Assembly: GCA_021793215.1 (NCBI GenBank)
Contig: JAJYTE010000013.1
Location: 1-57,476, forward strand
Reading direction: 5' to 3'
Source of the DNA: Bacillota bacterium
GTDB lineage: Bacteria > Bacillota > Sulfobacillia > JAJZYS01 > JAJYTV01
Length of the DNA: 57,476 nucleotides
In this document: positions 18,187-26,975 of the stretch, piece after piece
How the letters are laid out: each line of letters opens with the position of its first letter
Position numbering within the stretch: the stretch's first letter is position 1
Position numbers and translations under genes: made by a program
Notes under the pieces: model-generated
What the model saw: the letters and a program-made list of their open reading frames with translations, nothing else
Told to the model about the DNA's origin: nothing
Databases searched by the model: none

Positions 18187-19554
18187 GTGGAAAGGCATCT
18201 CTACAGCGAGGGCGACGAAGTGGCGATGCGCTACATCACCTGGTCGCTGATCTGGGTGGCCATCCTGATGGGCGTCGGTCTCGTGGCGTCCGCGCAGTTC
18301 TTCTGGCCCGAGCTATGGCGCGGCATCCCGTACATGAGCTTCGGCCGTCTGCGGCCCGTGCACTCCCAGGGCATACTCTACGGTTGGCTCAGCCTGGCGA
18401 TGATCGGGGGCTGGCTCTACATCCTGCCGAGGCTCACGAGGTCTCCGCTATACCGGCCAGACATCGCGCGGCGCGCGCTGTTCGTCTGGAACCTCGCGCT
18501 CGTCTTCGGCATGCTCGGCGTGATGGCCGGCCTGACGCAGGGGTACGAGTACGGCGACTGGCTGTGGCCGTCGGACATCCTCTTCGTCATCGCGCTTTTC
18601 ACCCTCGCCTACCAGCTCGTGCAGTCGGTGCGCATGCGGCGCGAGCAGACGGTCTACGTCAGCATCTGGTACATGCTCGGCACGCTCGTCTGGTTCTCGG
18701 GCGTCTACCTGATCGGCAACACGCCGCTGTTCAGCGGCATGAACCAGATGAACGTCAACTGGTTCATCGGCCACAGCATCGTGGGCCTGTGGTTCACCAC
18801 GGGCATCCTGGCGCTCGCCTACTACCTCTTCCCGAAGGTGTTCGGGCAGCCGATCTGGTCGCACCGCCTGTCCCTGATCGGCTTCTGGTTCATCGGCACG
18901 TTCTACATCCAGAACGGGCCCCACCACCTTTTGTTCTCCCCGATGATGTACTGGCTGCAGAGCTGGTCGATCGTCGCCTCGATCTTCCTGTTCATCCCGG
19001 TTTGGGCAGTGCTCGCGAACTTCTGGGGATCGGTGCGCGGCCGCTGGCAGGCCGTCTCGACCGAGCCGAGCGCCCGCTGGCTGCTGACGGGCTGGGCCTT
19101 CTACTTCCTCACGTGCCTGCAGGGCCCGCTGCAGGCGCTGCGCTCCGTGAACGCGTACACCCACTTCTCGCACTGGGTGGTCGGCCATGCGCACCTCGCC
19201 CTGCTCGGGTTCGCGTCGGCGTTCCTCTACGCGGCGATCTACTACATCGTCCCCCACGTCGCGCACCGGCCGCTCTTCTCCCGACGGCTGGCCGCCGTCC
19301 ACTACTGGCTCTACCTCGTCGGCACCTCGTTCATGGTCATCGACCTGACGGCCGCCGGGCTGATCCAGGGCGCGATCTGGCGCACGGGGCTGCCGTTCAT
19401 CGCCTCCGTGATCGAGCTGCAGCCCTACTGGGTGCTGCGCTCCTGGACGGGGATCCTGGTTCTCGCAGGCCAGCTGATCATGACCTACAACGTATGGCGC
19501 ACCTTCCACCCGGCGCGCGTCGCGCGCCCGCTCGGAGCGGCGAGCGCGGAATGA
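18187..19554 (+). CDS. ccoN: cbb3-type cytochrome c oxidase subunit I
   Basis: Heme-copper oxidase core subunit with about 12 membrane helices. Ligand histidines are visible in RPVHSQG (low-spin heme), FIGHSIVGLW (Cu-B side), NGPHHLLFSP (the HH pair for Cu-B) and VVGHAHLALLGF (high- and low-spin heme). All match the CcoN pattern. It is the terminal O2 reductase and pumps protons. GTG 18187 keeps the usual leader before the first helix; ATG 18226 is a shorter alternative. It overlaps the CcoO gene by ATGA. The operon is ccoN-ccoO-small protein-cytochrome c. Confidence 0.92.
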   Translation: MERHLYSEGDEVAMRYITWSLIWVAILMGVGLVASAQFFWPELWRGIPYMSFGRLRPVHSQGILYGWLSLAMIGGWLYILPRLTRSPLYRPDIARRALFVWNLALVFGMLGVMAGLTQGYEYGDWLWPSDILFVIALFTLAYQLVQSVRMRREQTVYVSIWYMLGTLVWFSGVYLIGNTPLFSGMNQMNVNWFIGHSIVGLWFTTGILALAYYLFPKVFGQPIWSHRLSLIGFWFIGTFYIQNGPHHLLFSPMMYWLQSWSIVASIFLFIPVWAVLANFWGSVRGRWQAVSTEPSARWLLTGWAFYFLTCLQGPLQALRSVNAYTHFSHWVVGHAHLALLGFASAFLYAAIYYIVPHVAHRPLFSRRLAAVHYWLYLVGTSFMVIDLTAAGLIQGAIWRTGLPFIASVIELQPYWVLRSWTGILVLAGQLIMTYNVWRTFHPARVARPLGAASAE

Positions 19555-20039
19555 TCCGACGCGTGCTGCGCCGCCTAGGCGAGATGCCGCTCTGGCTCGT
19601 CGTGATCGGAGCGGCTTCAGTCTTCACCTTCGGCGTCTACGTGACGGTCGTCTGGCCCGCCTTCCAGATGGCACCCATCACCCCCGAGGGGCGCGCCCAC
19701 CCCTACACGGCGGTGGAGAACACGGGCCGCCTGATCTACTTCCGCGAGGGCTGCTGGTACTGCCACACGCAGCAGGTGCGGCCCGTCGCCGCGGATCGCG
19801 CGCTCGGGCCGCCCGCCTTGCCCGGGGACTACTACTACGATGTCCCCCAGCCGATGGGGACCGAGCGCACGGGACCGGACCTCTTCCACGTCGGCAGCCG
19901 CATCCCGTCCTACATCTGGTTGAAAGACCACCTCGTCAACCCGCAGAAGGAGGTGCCGGGGAGCGTCATGCCCTCCTACAGCTACCTCTCGGTCGGGGAC
20001 CAGGATGCCCTCGTACGCTACCTACTCTCCCTGCGCTAG
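19551..20039 (+). CDS. ccoO: cbb3 oxidase mono-heme cytochrome c subunit II
   Basis: A 162-residue protein with one N-terminal membrane anchor (LWLVVIGAASVFTFGVYV) and one heme-c site in EGCWYCHTQQVRPV, the same context as CcoO. GPDLFHVGSRIPS and the Met in GSVMPSYSYLS probably give the axial Met ligand. It carries electrons to the CcoN core at the outer membrane face. It is shorter than proteobacterial CcoO (about 200 residues). ATG 19551 overlaps the ccoN stop codon. Confidence 0.9.
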   Translation: MIRRVLRRLGEMPLWLVVIGAASVFTFGVYVTVVWPAFQMAPITPEGRAHPYTAVENTGRLIYFREGCWYCHTQQVRPVAADRALGPPALPGDYYYDVPQPMGTERTGPDLFHVGSRIPSYIWLKDHLVNPQKEVPGSVMPSYSYLSVGDQDALVRYLLSLR

Positions 20040-20049
20040 GAGGCGGCAC

Positions 20050-20250
20050 ATGTCCCATGCACCGTGGTACTACGGCTGGTGGTCGGTATCCGGCATCGAC
20101 CAGGCGAGAATCCTCGTGGCGGAGACGGCGCTCTTGGCGCTCGGCTACGTCGCGCTCGCCGTCTGGGCGGTCTCGTTGCGGCGGAGCGCGCGCGCCGCGG
20201 GCGACCCCGCCCTGCGGATGATGCGCGACGATCCGGAGGATGAGCCATGA
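20050..20250 (+). CDS. Small single-span membrane protein of the cbb3 operon (CcoQ-like position)
   Basis: A 66-residue protein starting MSHAPWYYGWWSVSG, with one hydrophobic helix (ARILVAETALLALGYVALAV) and a charged tail. ATG 20050 follows AGGAGG at 20038-20043 with a 6-nt spacer. It lies between ccoO and the second cytochrome gene, where CcoQ is found in other operons, but it has no convincing CcoQ sequence signature. A role in assembly or stability of the oxidase is inferred from position only. Confidence 0.65.
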   Translation: MSHAPWYYGWWSVSGIDQARILVAETALLALGYVALAVWAVSLRRSARAAGDPALRMMRDDPEDEP

Positions 20251-20684
20251 CGAAGGGAGTTCGCCGGCCGAAGGACGATGGGCCGCCGCCGGATCGCAAC
20301 TACCCCATCCCATGGTTCCTCAAGTTGACGATTGGCGTGATCGTACTCTGGGGCATCTACTACATGGCAACGAACTTCCGACCCTACCCGGGCTACTTGA
20401 CCGCGTTCCACCCGCACCCTGGAAAGATCACGGGCACGCCGGTGGAGCGGGGGAAGTACGACTTCCAGACGGTCGGGTGCATGAGCTGTCACACCGTGGG
20501 GCCGTACGGCGGGACGCTCGGGCCGAACCTGACGCACATCGCCTCGACGGGCGTCACCGCGACCTTCCTGCACGCGTGGCTCTCGAACCCCGCGAAGACG
20601 ATGCCCGGCGCGACCATGCCGCGGCTGCCGCTCTCGAAGCGGCAGATCGACGACCTGACGGCCTACCTCCTGACGCTTAGATGA
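20247..20684 (+). CDS. Membrane-anchored mono-heme cytochrome c (CcoP-like)
   Basis: A 145-residue protein. After a Pro-rich start, a helix (FLKLTIGVIVLWGIYYMATN) anchors it in the membrane. A single heme-c motif GCMSCHTVGP follows, and the axial Met is probably in ATMPRLPLSKRQ. Typical CcoP has two hemes, so this is a reduced version. It overlaps the preceding small gene by ATGA and completes the oxidase operon. It probably passes electrons from a soluble or membrane cytochrome c to CcoO. Its 3' end overlaps the convergent hslO gene by 8 bp. Confidence 0.85.
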   Translation: MTKGVRRPKDDGPPPDRNYPIPWFLKLTIGVIVLWGIYYMATNFRPYPGYLTAFHPHPGKITGTPVERGKYDFQTVGCMSCHTVGPYGGTLGPNLTHIASTGVTATFLHAWLSNPAKTMPGATMPRLPLSKRQIDDLTAYLLTLR

Positions 20685-21576
20685 GTTGGCTCGACTCCTT
20701 GCGCATACGCTCCAGCTCCTCCGGCCCGTAGCGGTACGTGCGGCCGCAGAAGTGGCACGAGAGTTCCGCCTCGCCGTCCTGCACGAGTTCTGCGAGCGTA
20801 TTGGGGCCGAGCAGCACGAGCGAGTGGCGCGCGCGGGCGCGAGAGCAGGTGCATCGAAGGTACGGCGCGCTGGTCGGGGCCGCCTGGAAGTCTGGGAGGT
20901 CCCCGAGGATCGCGCGCAGCAGGTCGCTTGCCCCCGCACCCCGGGCGACGAGCTCGGACACGGGGCCGAGTTCGCGCACGCGCCCCTCGAGCGTCAGGGC
21001 GTACTCCTCGCCGCCTGGCAGTACCTGCAGGAGGACTCCTCCCGCGCCCTCGACAGAGCCCGTGCTGCGCAGGAGCACCCCGAGCGAAACGGCCGAGGGG
21101 ATCTGCTCGGACTGCGTAAGGTAGCTCGCGATGTCCTCGCCGATCTCGCCGCTCACGAGGCGGACGGCCGAGGAGTATGGGCCCGCGTCCTGCGTCGTGC
21201 GGGCGACGGAGATCGAGCCCTCGCGGCCGACGGCGCGCCCGACGTCGAGCTTGCCGTTCGCCTTCAGCGGCAGCGCGACATGCGGCTCCAGCACGTAGCC
21301 GCGCACGTTGCCGAGCGCGTCCGCGTCGGTGATCACCGCACCGATCGGGCCGTCGCCGAGCAGGCGCAGCGTGAGGCGGTCCGGCGCTTTGATCAGCGCC
21401 TGCGCGAGGAGTACCGCGCCCACGAGCGCTCGTCCGAGGGCTGCGGTGGCGACAGGGTAGGTTCCGTGGCGCCGGCGGGCGTTCTCCACGAGGTGCGTCC
21501 CGGTGACGGCGATCGCGCGCACGCGGCCTGCGGCGGACGTGGCGCGCGAGATCTCATCTTTCACTGCTAGGGGCAC
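20677..21576 (-). CDS. hslO: Redox-regulated chaperone Hsp33
   Basis: Cytosolic holdase activated by oxidation. The C-terminal zinc/redox switch is present as CTCSRAR (CxC) and CHFCGRTY (CxxC), four Cys with the usual spacing. The N-terminal part shows HGTYPVATAALGRALVGAVL and LLGDGPIGAVITDADALGNV, classic Hsp33 segments. The listed GTG 21576 is almost on top of GGGAG; GTG 21564 (MKDEISRATSAAG) is 11 nt from that GGGAGG and fits the family's N-terminus better. A role in oxidative stress suits its place beside the respiratory oxidase. Confidence 0.93.
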   Translation of the reverse strand: MPLAVKDEISRATSAAGRVRAIAVTGTHLVENARRRHGTYPVATAALGRALVGAVLLAQALIKAPDRLTLRLLGDGPIGAVITDADALGNVRGYVLEPHVALPLKANGKLDVGRAVGREGSISVARTTQDAGPYSSAVRLVSGEIGEDIASYLTQSEQIPSAVSLGVLLRSTGSVEGAGGVLLQVLPGGEEYALTLEGRVRELGPVSELVARGAGASDLLRAILGDLPDFQAAPTSAPYLRCTCSRARARHSLVLLGPNTLAELVQDGEAELSCHFCGRTYRYGPEELERMRKESSQLI

Positions 21577-21677
21577 CTCCCATGCAATGATAAACTACAG
21601 CAAAGGCTTGCCCGCGCTGGCGGCCCTGACTCGCGGCGCAGCTCTCGCGGAGGGAGGGAACCATCCGGGGAGGGCCG

Positions 21678-22295
21678 GTGGGCTCGACCGGACGACGACC
21701 TATACAAATCTTCGGCGTTGCCGGCTACCCGTTGATCTTCTTCGTGCTGCTGGTCGAGTCGATCGGCATTCCGTCCCCGAGCGAGCTCACTCTGGTCGCG
21801 GTCGGAGTACTCGCATCGCAGGGCAAGCTATCGCTGCCGCTCGTCATCCTCGTCGGCTGGCTGGGCTCGCTCGCTGGCGCCCACATCTCCTACTTCATCG
21901 CGCGGCGCGGCGGAAGGCGCCTGATCCTGAAGTACGGGGCGCGCGTCGGCCTCACCGACGAGCGGCTGCAGATCGCGGAGAGGTTCTTCCACGGCCGGGG
22001 GGATCTCGCCGTCCTCGTCGGACGCCTGATCTCCGGAGTGCGGGCGATCATCTCCTACCCCGCGGGGCTCTTCGACATGCCCTACCTGCGCTTTCTGATC
22101 TTCACCGCGATCGGCGCCCTCCTCTGGCCGATCGTCGCCGCCGGTGCAGGCTACCTGGTGGGTCCGCACTACAAGGTCCTCTTCACCTGGATGTCGCGCT
22201 TCTGGATCGTGATCCTGGCTGCACTCGCCGTGGCGCTGAGCGTCTACATCTACGTGCGCCACCGCCAGCGCACGAGGCGTACGCAAGGCGGCTGA
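21678..22295 (+). CDS. DedA-family membrane protein
   Basis: About 205 residues, four to five membrane helices. Signature segments include ESIGIPSPSELTLV near the first re-entrant helix, GWLGSLAGAHISYFIARRGG with the conserved Gly and Arg, and FHGRGDLAVLVGRLISGVRA, the region with conserved Arg residues typical of DedA proteins. Family members include phospholipid scramblase-like and envelope-homeostasis proteins. GTG 21678 follows GGGGAGGG closely. A second DedA protein lies at 53.8 kb. The exact substrate is not known. Confidence 0.88.
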   Translation: MGSTGRRPIQIFGVAGYPLIFFVLLVESIGIPSPSELTLVAVGVLASQGKLSLPLVILVGWLGSLAGAHISYFIARRGGRRLILKYGARVGLTDERLQIAERFFHGRGDLAVLVGRLISGVRAIISYPAGLFDMPYLRFLIFTAIGALLWPIVAAGAGYLVGPHYKVLFTWMSRFWIVILAALAVALSVYIYVRHRQRTRRTQGG

Positions 22296-22384
22296 CACCT
22301 GGCGCACTTTCCTCTGGAGGAACGTAGTGCTACTCTCCAGACGGGCAAGACCTGCCGGCAGCGCCGGCAGCGGGAGGGACTTAC

Positions 22385-23803
22385 TTGGCTGACGAGAAGA
22401 TCGACGTCCTGTTCCTGGGCGGCGGCACGGGCGGCTACGAGGCCGCGATCCGCGCCGCGCAGTCCGGGCTCAAGGCGGCTGTGGTGGAGAAGGAGAAGGT
22501 CGGGGGCGTGTGCCTCCACAAGGGCTGCATTCCATCGAAGGCGCTCCTGCGCACGGCGGAGATCGCCGCGACCATGCGCGAGGCGGAGGCGTTCGGGATC
22601 GCGGCGGGCGCGCCGCAGGTGGACTTCGCGAAGGCCCAGGAGCGCAAGCAGAGGATCGTCGACCAGCTCTACAAGGGCGTGCAGGGGCTTTTGAAGCGCG
22701 CGGGGGTCACGGTCTACGAGGGCGTAGGCACGCTGATGCCGCCCTCCATCTTCGCGCCGGCCGGCGCCGTCTCGGTCGAGCGCCCGGGCGCGGAGCGCGA
22801 GCTGCTTTCCCCGGACCACATCGTGATCGCGACCGGTTCCTCCGCACGCGAACTGCCTGGCCTGCCGTTCGACGGCAAGAAGGTCATCTCGAGCGACCAC
22901 GCGCTCTTGATGGAGAAGCTTCCGAAGGACGTCATCATCATCGGGGCCGGCGCGATCGGCTGCGAGTGGGCGTCACTCTACAACGACCTCGGCGTCGAGG
23001 TGCAGCTCGTCGAGGCGCTGCCGCGCCTCCTGCCGCTGGAGGACAAGGACGTGTCGGACCAGCTGCAGCGCCTGTTCACGCGCCGCGGCATCGACTGCTA
23101 CCCCGGCCACGCCGTGCTCCCCGAGAGCTTCAAGGTCAAGGGGACGCGCGCCTCGATCGACATCGAGGGCAAGGACGGCAAGAAGACCCTCACGGCGGCC
23201 GTCATCCTCGTCGCGATCGGCAGGAAGCCCAATAGCGACGGGATCGGCGTTGAGAATTTCGACAAGGTCCGGCTCGACCACGGCTACATCCAGGTCGACG
23301 CCCAGATGCGCACCGGCGACCCGCGCATCTTCGCGATCGGCGATGTGATCGGCCACCTGCAGCTCGCGCACGTCGCGGTGCACGAGGGGCTGACGGCCGT
23401 GGCCGCGATCCTCGGGGAGAACCCGCCCGGCGTCGACTACGACCGCATGCCGCGCTGCACCTACACGCGGCCCGAGGTCGCATCCGTCGGGGTCACCGAG
23501 GAGCAGGCCAAGGAGCGGGGCCGCAAGGTAAAGGTGGGCAAGTACTTCTTCAAGGCGAACGGCAAGGCTCTAATCTACGGCGAGGAGGACGGCTTCGCGA
23601 AGCTCGTCGCGGACGCGGAAACGGGAGACCTCCTCGGCATGCACATCATCGGGCCGCACGCGACGGACCTGATCGCCGAGGGCACGCTCGCGATCGAGTT
23701 CGACGGTTCGCTCTACGACCTCCAGGAGGTCGTGCATGCGCATCCAACGCTCTACGAGATCCTGAACGACGCGGCCCTGGCCGCCGACGGGAAGATGGCC
23801 TAA
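22385..23803 (+). CDS. lpdA: Dihydrolipoamide dehydrogenase
   Basis: A 472-residue FAD/NAD disulfide oxidoreductase. FLGGGTGGYEAA is the FAD-binding glycine motif. GGVCLHKGCIPSKALL contains the redox-active disulfide. IIGAGAIGCEWASL is the NAD site. DPRIFAIGDVIG is the second FAD contact, and VHAHPTLYE gives the catalytic His-Glu pair. It regenerates lipoamide in 2-oxoacid dehydrogenases or the glycine cleavage system. No E1 or E2 gene is nearby, so the partner complex is unknown. TTG 22385 follows GGGAGGGAC; a GC hairpin (22353-22371) lies just before that site. Confidence 0.94.
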   Translation: MADEKIDVLFLGGGTGGYEAAIRAAQSGLKAAVVEKEKVGGVCLHKGCIPSKALLRTAEIAATMREAEAFGIAAGAPQVDFAKAQERKQRIVDQLYKGVQGLLKRAGVTVYEGVGTLMPPSIFAPAGAVSVERPGAERELLSPDHIVIATGSSARELPGLPFDGKKVISSDHALLMEKLPKDVIIIGAGAIGCEWASLYNDLGVEVQLVEALPRLLPLEDKDVSDQLQRLFTRRGIDCYPGHAVLPESFKVKGTRASIDIEGKDGKKTLTAAVILVAIGRKPNSDGIGVENFDKVRLDHGYIQVDAQMRTGDPRIFAIGDVIGHLQLAHVAVHEGLTAVAAILGENPPGVDYDRMPRCTYTRPEVASVGVTEEQAKERGRKVKVGKYFFKANGKALIYGEEDGFAKLVADAETGDLLGMHIIGPHATDLIAEGTLAIEFDGSLYDLQEVVHAHPTLYEILNDAALAADGKMA

Positions 23804-23808
23804 GGGAC

Positions 23809-23843
23809 GCGAGGGCCCCCGCGCGAAGCGCGGGGGCCCTCGC
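23809..23843 (+). terminator. GC-rich hairpin after lpdA
   Basis: GCGAGGGCCCCCGCGC / GCGCGGGGGCCCTCGC around a short GAA(G)-type loop, immediately after the stop codon and 20 bp before the next gene. There is no T-run, so it may be an attenuator or an RNA-stabilising structure instead of a full terminator. Confidence 0.6.
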
Positions 23844-23862
23844 CAACAGGGAGGCGAAGCGG

Positions 23863-25248
23863 ATGGAGTTGACCCTTGCGCCGGAGCTGCGGCCGCTCGC
23901 CGGCGGGCAACGCGCGCTCGGAGCGGCGGGGACGACCCTTCGGGAGGCGCTCGAGGGCCTGCGCGCGGCGCACGGCGCGCTCCTCGCGCGCATCGTGATG
24001 GACGGGCAGATCGCCCAGGACGTCGACATTCTCCTCGGGGGACGCGACCTGCGGCTCTGCGGCGGCCTGCGCGCCCCGCTTTCGCCCGATGCGTCGGTGG
24101 ATGTCCGGCTTCTTCGCCCGGAGGCGGTCTTCGGCGGGATGGAGCGCTACATCCGGCAGGTCATCCTCTCGGAGGTGGGCGCCCTGGGGCAACTGCGGCT
24201 CCGGCGCGCGAGGGTTCTGGTGGTCGGCGCGGGGGGCCTCGGGGCCCCCGTCCTGAGCTACCTGGCGGCGGCCGGCGTCGGGCACCTCGGGATCGTCGAC
24301 GGAGACCGCGTGGAGCGCTCGAACCTGCACCGCCAGCCGATCTACCGCGACGGGGACGTCGGCGAGCGCAAGGCGGACGTTGCGCGCCGCGCGCTCCTCG
24401 CCCTGAATCCGGACATCGAGGTCGACGCCCTGCCCGTCTACCTGACGGCCACGAACGCGCTCGGAACCCTGCGGGGGTACGACCTCGTCGTGAACGGGTC
24501 CGACAACTTCCCGACCCGCTACCTCGTGAGCGACGCCGCGACGCTGCTCGGGCTGCCCTGGATCGACGGCTCGATCCTGCGCTTCGAGGGGCAGGCGGCG
24601 GTCTACCTCCCCGGCGGAGGCTGCTACCGCTGCCTCTTCCCGACGCCGCCGCCGCCGGGCAGCGTCCCGAGCTGCGCCGAGGCCGGCGTCATCGGCGCGC
24701 TCGCTGGGCAGGTCGGCGCGATCCAGGCGCTTGAGGCGGTGAAGCTGATCCTCGGAGCTGGCGAGAGCCTCGCCGGCCGCCTGCTGGTCGTCGACGCCCT
24801 TTTCGCGCGCCAGAAGAGTTTCCCGATCCGCCGAGATCCCTTGTGTCCCGTCTGCGGCGACCACCCCACGCAGCACGAGCTGGTCGACTACGAGGCGTTC
24901 TGCGGCGCACCGTCGCCAGGGGGCCAAGTGCCAATGCTCGCACCCATCACGGCCCAGGAGGCCGAGGTGCTCCTGCGGACCGGCTGCGCGCAGTGGCTCG
25001 ACGTACGCCCGGCGTCCGCGCTCCCTCGGCCGACGATCCCGGGTGCCGTGCAGGTGCCGCTCGAGGAGGTCGCGACGGGTGACCTGCCGTTCGACCAGGA
25101 CCGGGAGATCGTCGCCTTCTGCGACATCGGGCAGCGCTCGCGGATCGCCGCGGACCTCCTGGGACAGCGCGGTTACCGGGCGCGCAGCCTGGAGGGGGGC
25201 ATCGTGTCCTGGCACGCCGCAGGGCTGCCGCTCGAGGAGGTGCCGTGA
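23863..25248 (+). CDS. Ubiquitin-like (MoaD/ThiS) - E1-like (MoeB/ThiF) - rhodanese fusion
   Basis: Three modules in one chain. Residues 1-92 look like a beta-grasp sulfur-carrier domain ending in EAVFGG (Gly91-Gly92), the position of a carrier diglycine. The E1 domain starts immediately with MERYIRQV. It has VVGAGGLGAPVLSYL for ATP binding, DRVERSNLHRQ, a likely catalytic Cys in SCAEAGVIG (about 271), and zinc Cys pairs in CYRC and CPVC. The C-terminal rhodanese domain has the persulfide loop FCDIGQRS. MoeZ-type E1-rhodanese proteins adenylate carrier C-termini and supply sulfur. Here the carrier is fused in front of its own E1. The next gene is a JAMM peptidase, which could free the diglycine end. 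ATG 23863 follows GGGAGG. Confidence 0.85.
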   Translation: MELTLAPELRPLAGGQRALGAAGTTLREALEGLRAAHGALLARIVMDGQIAQDVDILLGGRDLRLCGGLRAPLSPDASVDVRLLRPEAVFGGMERYIRQVILSEVGALGQLRLRRARVLVVGAGGLGAPVLSYLAAAGVGHLGIVDGDRVERSNLHRQPIYRDGDVGERKADVARRALLALNPDIEVDALPVYLTATNALGTLRGYDLVVNGSDNFPTRYLVSDAATLLGLPWIDGSILRFEGQAAVYLPGGGCYRCLFPTPPPPGSVPSCAEAGVIGALAGQVGAIQALEAVKLILGAGESLAGRLLVVDALFARQKSFPIRRDPLCPVCGDHPTQHELVDYEAFCGAPSPGGQVPMLAPITAQEAEVLLRTGCAQWLDVRPASALPRPTIPGAVQVPLEEVATGDLPFDQDREIVAFCDIGQRSRIAADLLGQRGYRARSLEGGIVSWHAAGLPLEEVP

Positions 25249-25631
25249 GGGTTCGGCTCGGTCCCGGACTACGGGCTGAGATGCTCGCGCACGCCCGGAG
25301 CGACCTGCCATGCGAAGCCTGTGGCTTGCTCGGCGGGCGGGGAGACGAACTGCTGCGCTTCGTCCCGTGCCGCAATGCGCTCGCGAGTCCCCGACGCTAC
25401 GAGATCTCCCCCGAGGAGATTCTCGCCGCGGAGCGCCGCTTCGCCGACGAGGGCCTCGAGCTGCGCGGCATCTTCCATTCGCATCCCGAGGGACCCGCCC
25501 GGCCATCGGACACAGACCTGCGGGAGGCCGCCTACCCAAAGGCCGTCTACCTGATCGCGGCGCCGAAGGAGGACGACCTTCGCGCCTTCCGGCTGACGTC
25601 CGGGGAGGTGCAGGAGGTTAGGGTCGAGTGA
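25245..25631 (+). CDS. JAMM/Mov34 (JAB) metallopeptidase
   Basis: A 128-residue JAMM-fold protein. The complete zinc motif is visible: Glu in PCEACGLLGG, and HSHPEGPARPSDTD, which is HxHx7Sx2D. Bacterial homologues such as Mec+ remove residues from the C-terminus of ThiS-like carriers. GTG 25245 overlaps the stop codon of the ubiquitin-like/E1/rhodanese fusion (GTGA), so the two are co-translated. The obvious inference is that it cuts after the internal Gly-Gly of that fusion or off a carrier conjugate. Cysteine or Moco/thiamine sulfur supply are possible pathways; an incomplete moeA gene ends the window. Confidence 0.88.
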   Translation: MRVRLGPGLRAEMLAHARSDLPCEACGLLGGRGDELLRFVPCRNALASPRRYEISPEEILAAERRFADEGLELRGIFHSHPEGPARPSDTDLREAAYPKAVYLIAAPKEDDLRAFRLTSGEVQEVRVE

Positions 25632-25767
25632 CCGCCGGACGTCGGTCCACATGGACGTGGGAGCGTGCGACAGGTGGCCGTCTCCTCACCAAAGCACAGG
25701 TGAGACCTTCCAAGTGGCCCAGCGCCGCGACGCGTGCGCGGCGCCCGGTCGAAACGGGGGACACTCT

Positions 25768-26889
25768 ATGCTCGAAGCGCTTGCGGACGAGCTTTGGATC
25801 GCTTGGCAGCCGATCTACAATCTTCGCTCGGGTTCGATCTGGGGTCACGAGGCGCTGATCCGGGGACCGAAGGGCCAACCGTTCGAGACGCCTCAGGAGC
25901 TCTTCGAGCTGGCGCGGCGCGAGGGCGTCGAGGAGCAGTTCGAGGTGCGATGCCGCGAGCTCGCGTTCGAGAGCGCGGCGAGGGATCTCGCACATCCTGG
26001 CGTCCTTTTTGTGAACGCTGACCCGCGCTTCGTCGGTACGCCGATGCTTCCGGTTGGCGGCGCGTGGCTAGCCTCTCGCACGGTCGTGGAGGTGTCCGAG
26101 TCGTCGCCGCTGTTCGACGACCCCCAGGCGCTGCAGGTGCAGGTCGCGGAGTGGCGCCGCCAGGGTTGCCGCATCGCGCTCGACGACTACGGCTCCGGCT
26201 TCGCGGGGCAAACGGCGCTCTTGGCGCTGCGGCCCGACGTCGTGAAGATCGACAGGCTCCTTACCTGCGGCATCGACAGTGACAACTGGCGTCAGGAGAT
26301 CGTCTCCGCGACGGTGCACATGTGCTCGGACCTCGGAGTGGCCGTCATCGCCGAGGGGATCGAGACGCCGGAGGAGCTCAACGAACTCTTGGCGCGCGGC
26401 GTCTCGCTCGGGCAGGGGTTCCTGCTCGGGTCTCCGGGGCGGCGACCGAGCAGAGAGCGGCTCTCGGTCCGGGCATTGTACCCGGATCCACCCGAACCGG
26501 CGGGGGATCCCGATGTGGATCAGGGCCTGCCGCGCTTCGCGGTGGATCCCTCGCGTCGGATCGTCTCGTGGAGCGCGGAGGCGACCGAGCTGACCGGACG
26601 CAGCGCGCAGTCTGTCGTCGGCATGGCCTGCTGGCTCAGCGGCGTCGACCATCGCGACGCGGAGGGACATCGGCTCTGCTTCCGCGCCTGCCCCCTTGTC
26701 ACCGCGATGCAGACGGGCTCCCCGCAGGAGGCGACTGTGTACCTGCGTACGGCGAGCGGCAAGCGCGAGCGCATGACGGTGCGAGCGCACCCGATCCTCG
26801 GGCGGCGCGGCGAAGTGGTGGGTGCGGTGGAGAGCTTCGTGCCGCAGTCGCTCGCACGGCGCGGTCCGCCAAGCATCGTCGGAGGCTGA
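25768..26889 (+). CDS. EAL-domain c-di-GMP phosphodiesterase with C-terminal PAS domain
   Basis: A 373-residue cytosolic protein. The EAL domain (about 1-240) shows GHEALIRGP, the metal Asn in LFVNADPRF, Glu in VVEVSES, DDYGSGFAG, DVVKIDRLL and AEGIETPEEL. All catalytic positions of active EAL phosphodiesterases appear present. The C-terminal ~120 residues look like a PAS fold (FAVDPSRRIVSWSAEATELT), with Cys residues in CFRACPLV that could bind a cofactor. A PAS domain on the C-terminal side is a less common order. ATG 25768 follows CGGGGG. It may oppose the GGDEF protein at 0.6 kb. Confidence 0.9.
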   Translation: MLEALADELWIAWQPIYNLRSGSIWGHEALIRGPKGQPFETPQELFELARREGVEEQFEVRCRELAFESAARDLAHPGVLFVNADPRFVGTPMLPVGGAWLASRTVVEVSESSPLFDDPQALQVQVAEWRRQGCRIALDDYGSGFAGQTALLALRPDVVKIDRLLTCGIDSDNWRQEIVSATVHMCSDLGVAVIAEGIETPEELNELLARGVSLGQGFLLGSPGRRPSRERLSVRALYPDPPEPAGDPDVDQGLPRFAVDPSRRIVSWSAEATELTGRSAQSVVGMACWLSGVDHRDAEGHRLCFRACPLVTAMQTGSPQEATVYLRTASGKRERMTVRAHPILGRRGEVVGAVESFVPQSLARRGPPSIVGG

Positions 26890-26975
26890 TCCCTGCGACC
26901 GCTCGCGAGTCCAAGACACGACTGCCCTGCCCGAGCGCAGGGCAGACGCTTCATCCTGCCGCTTAGCCGCCCGAC

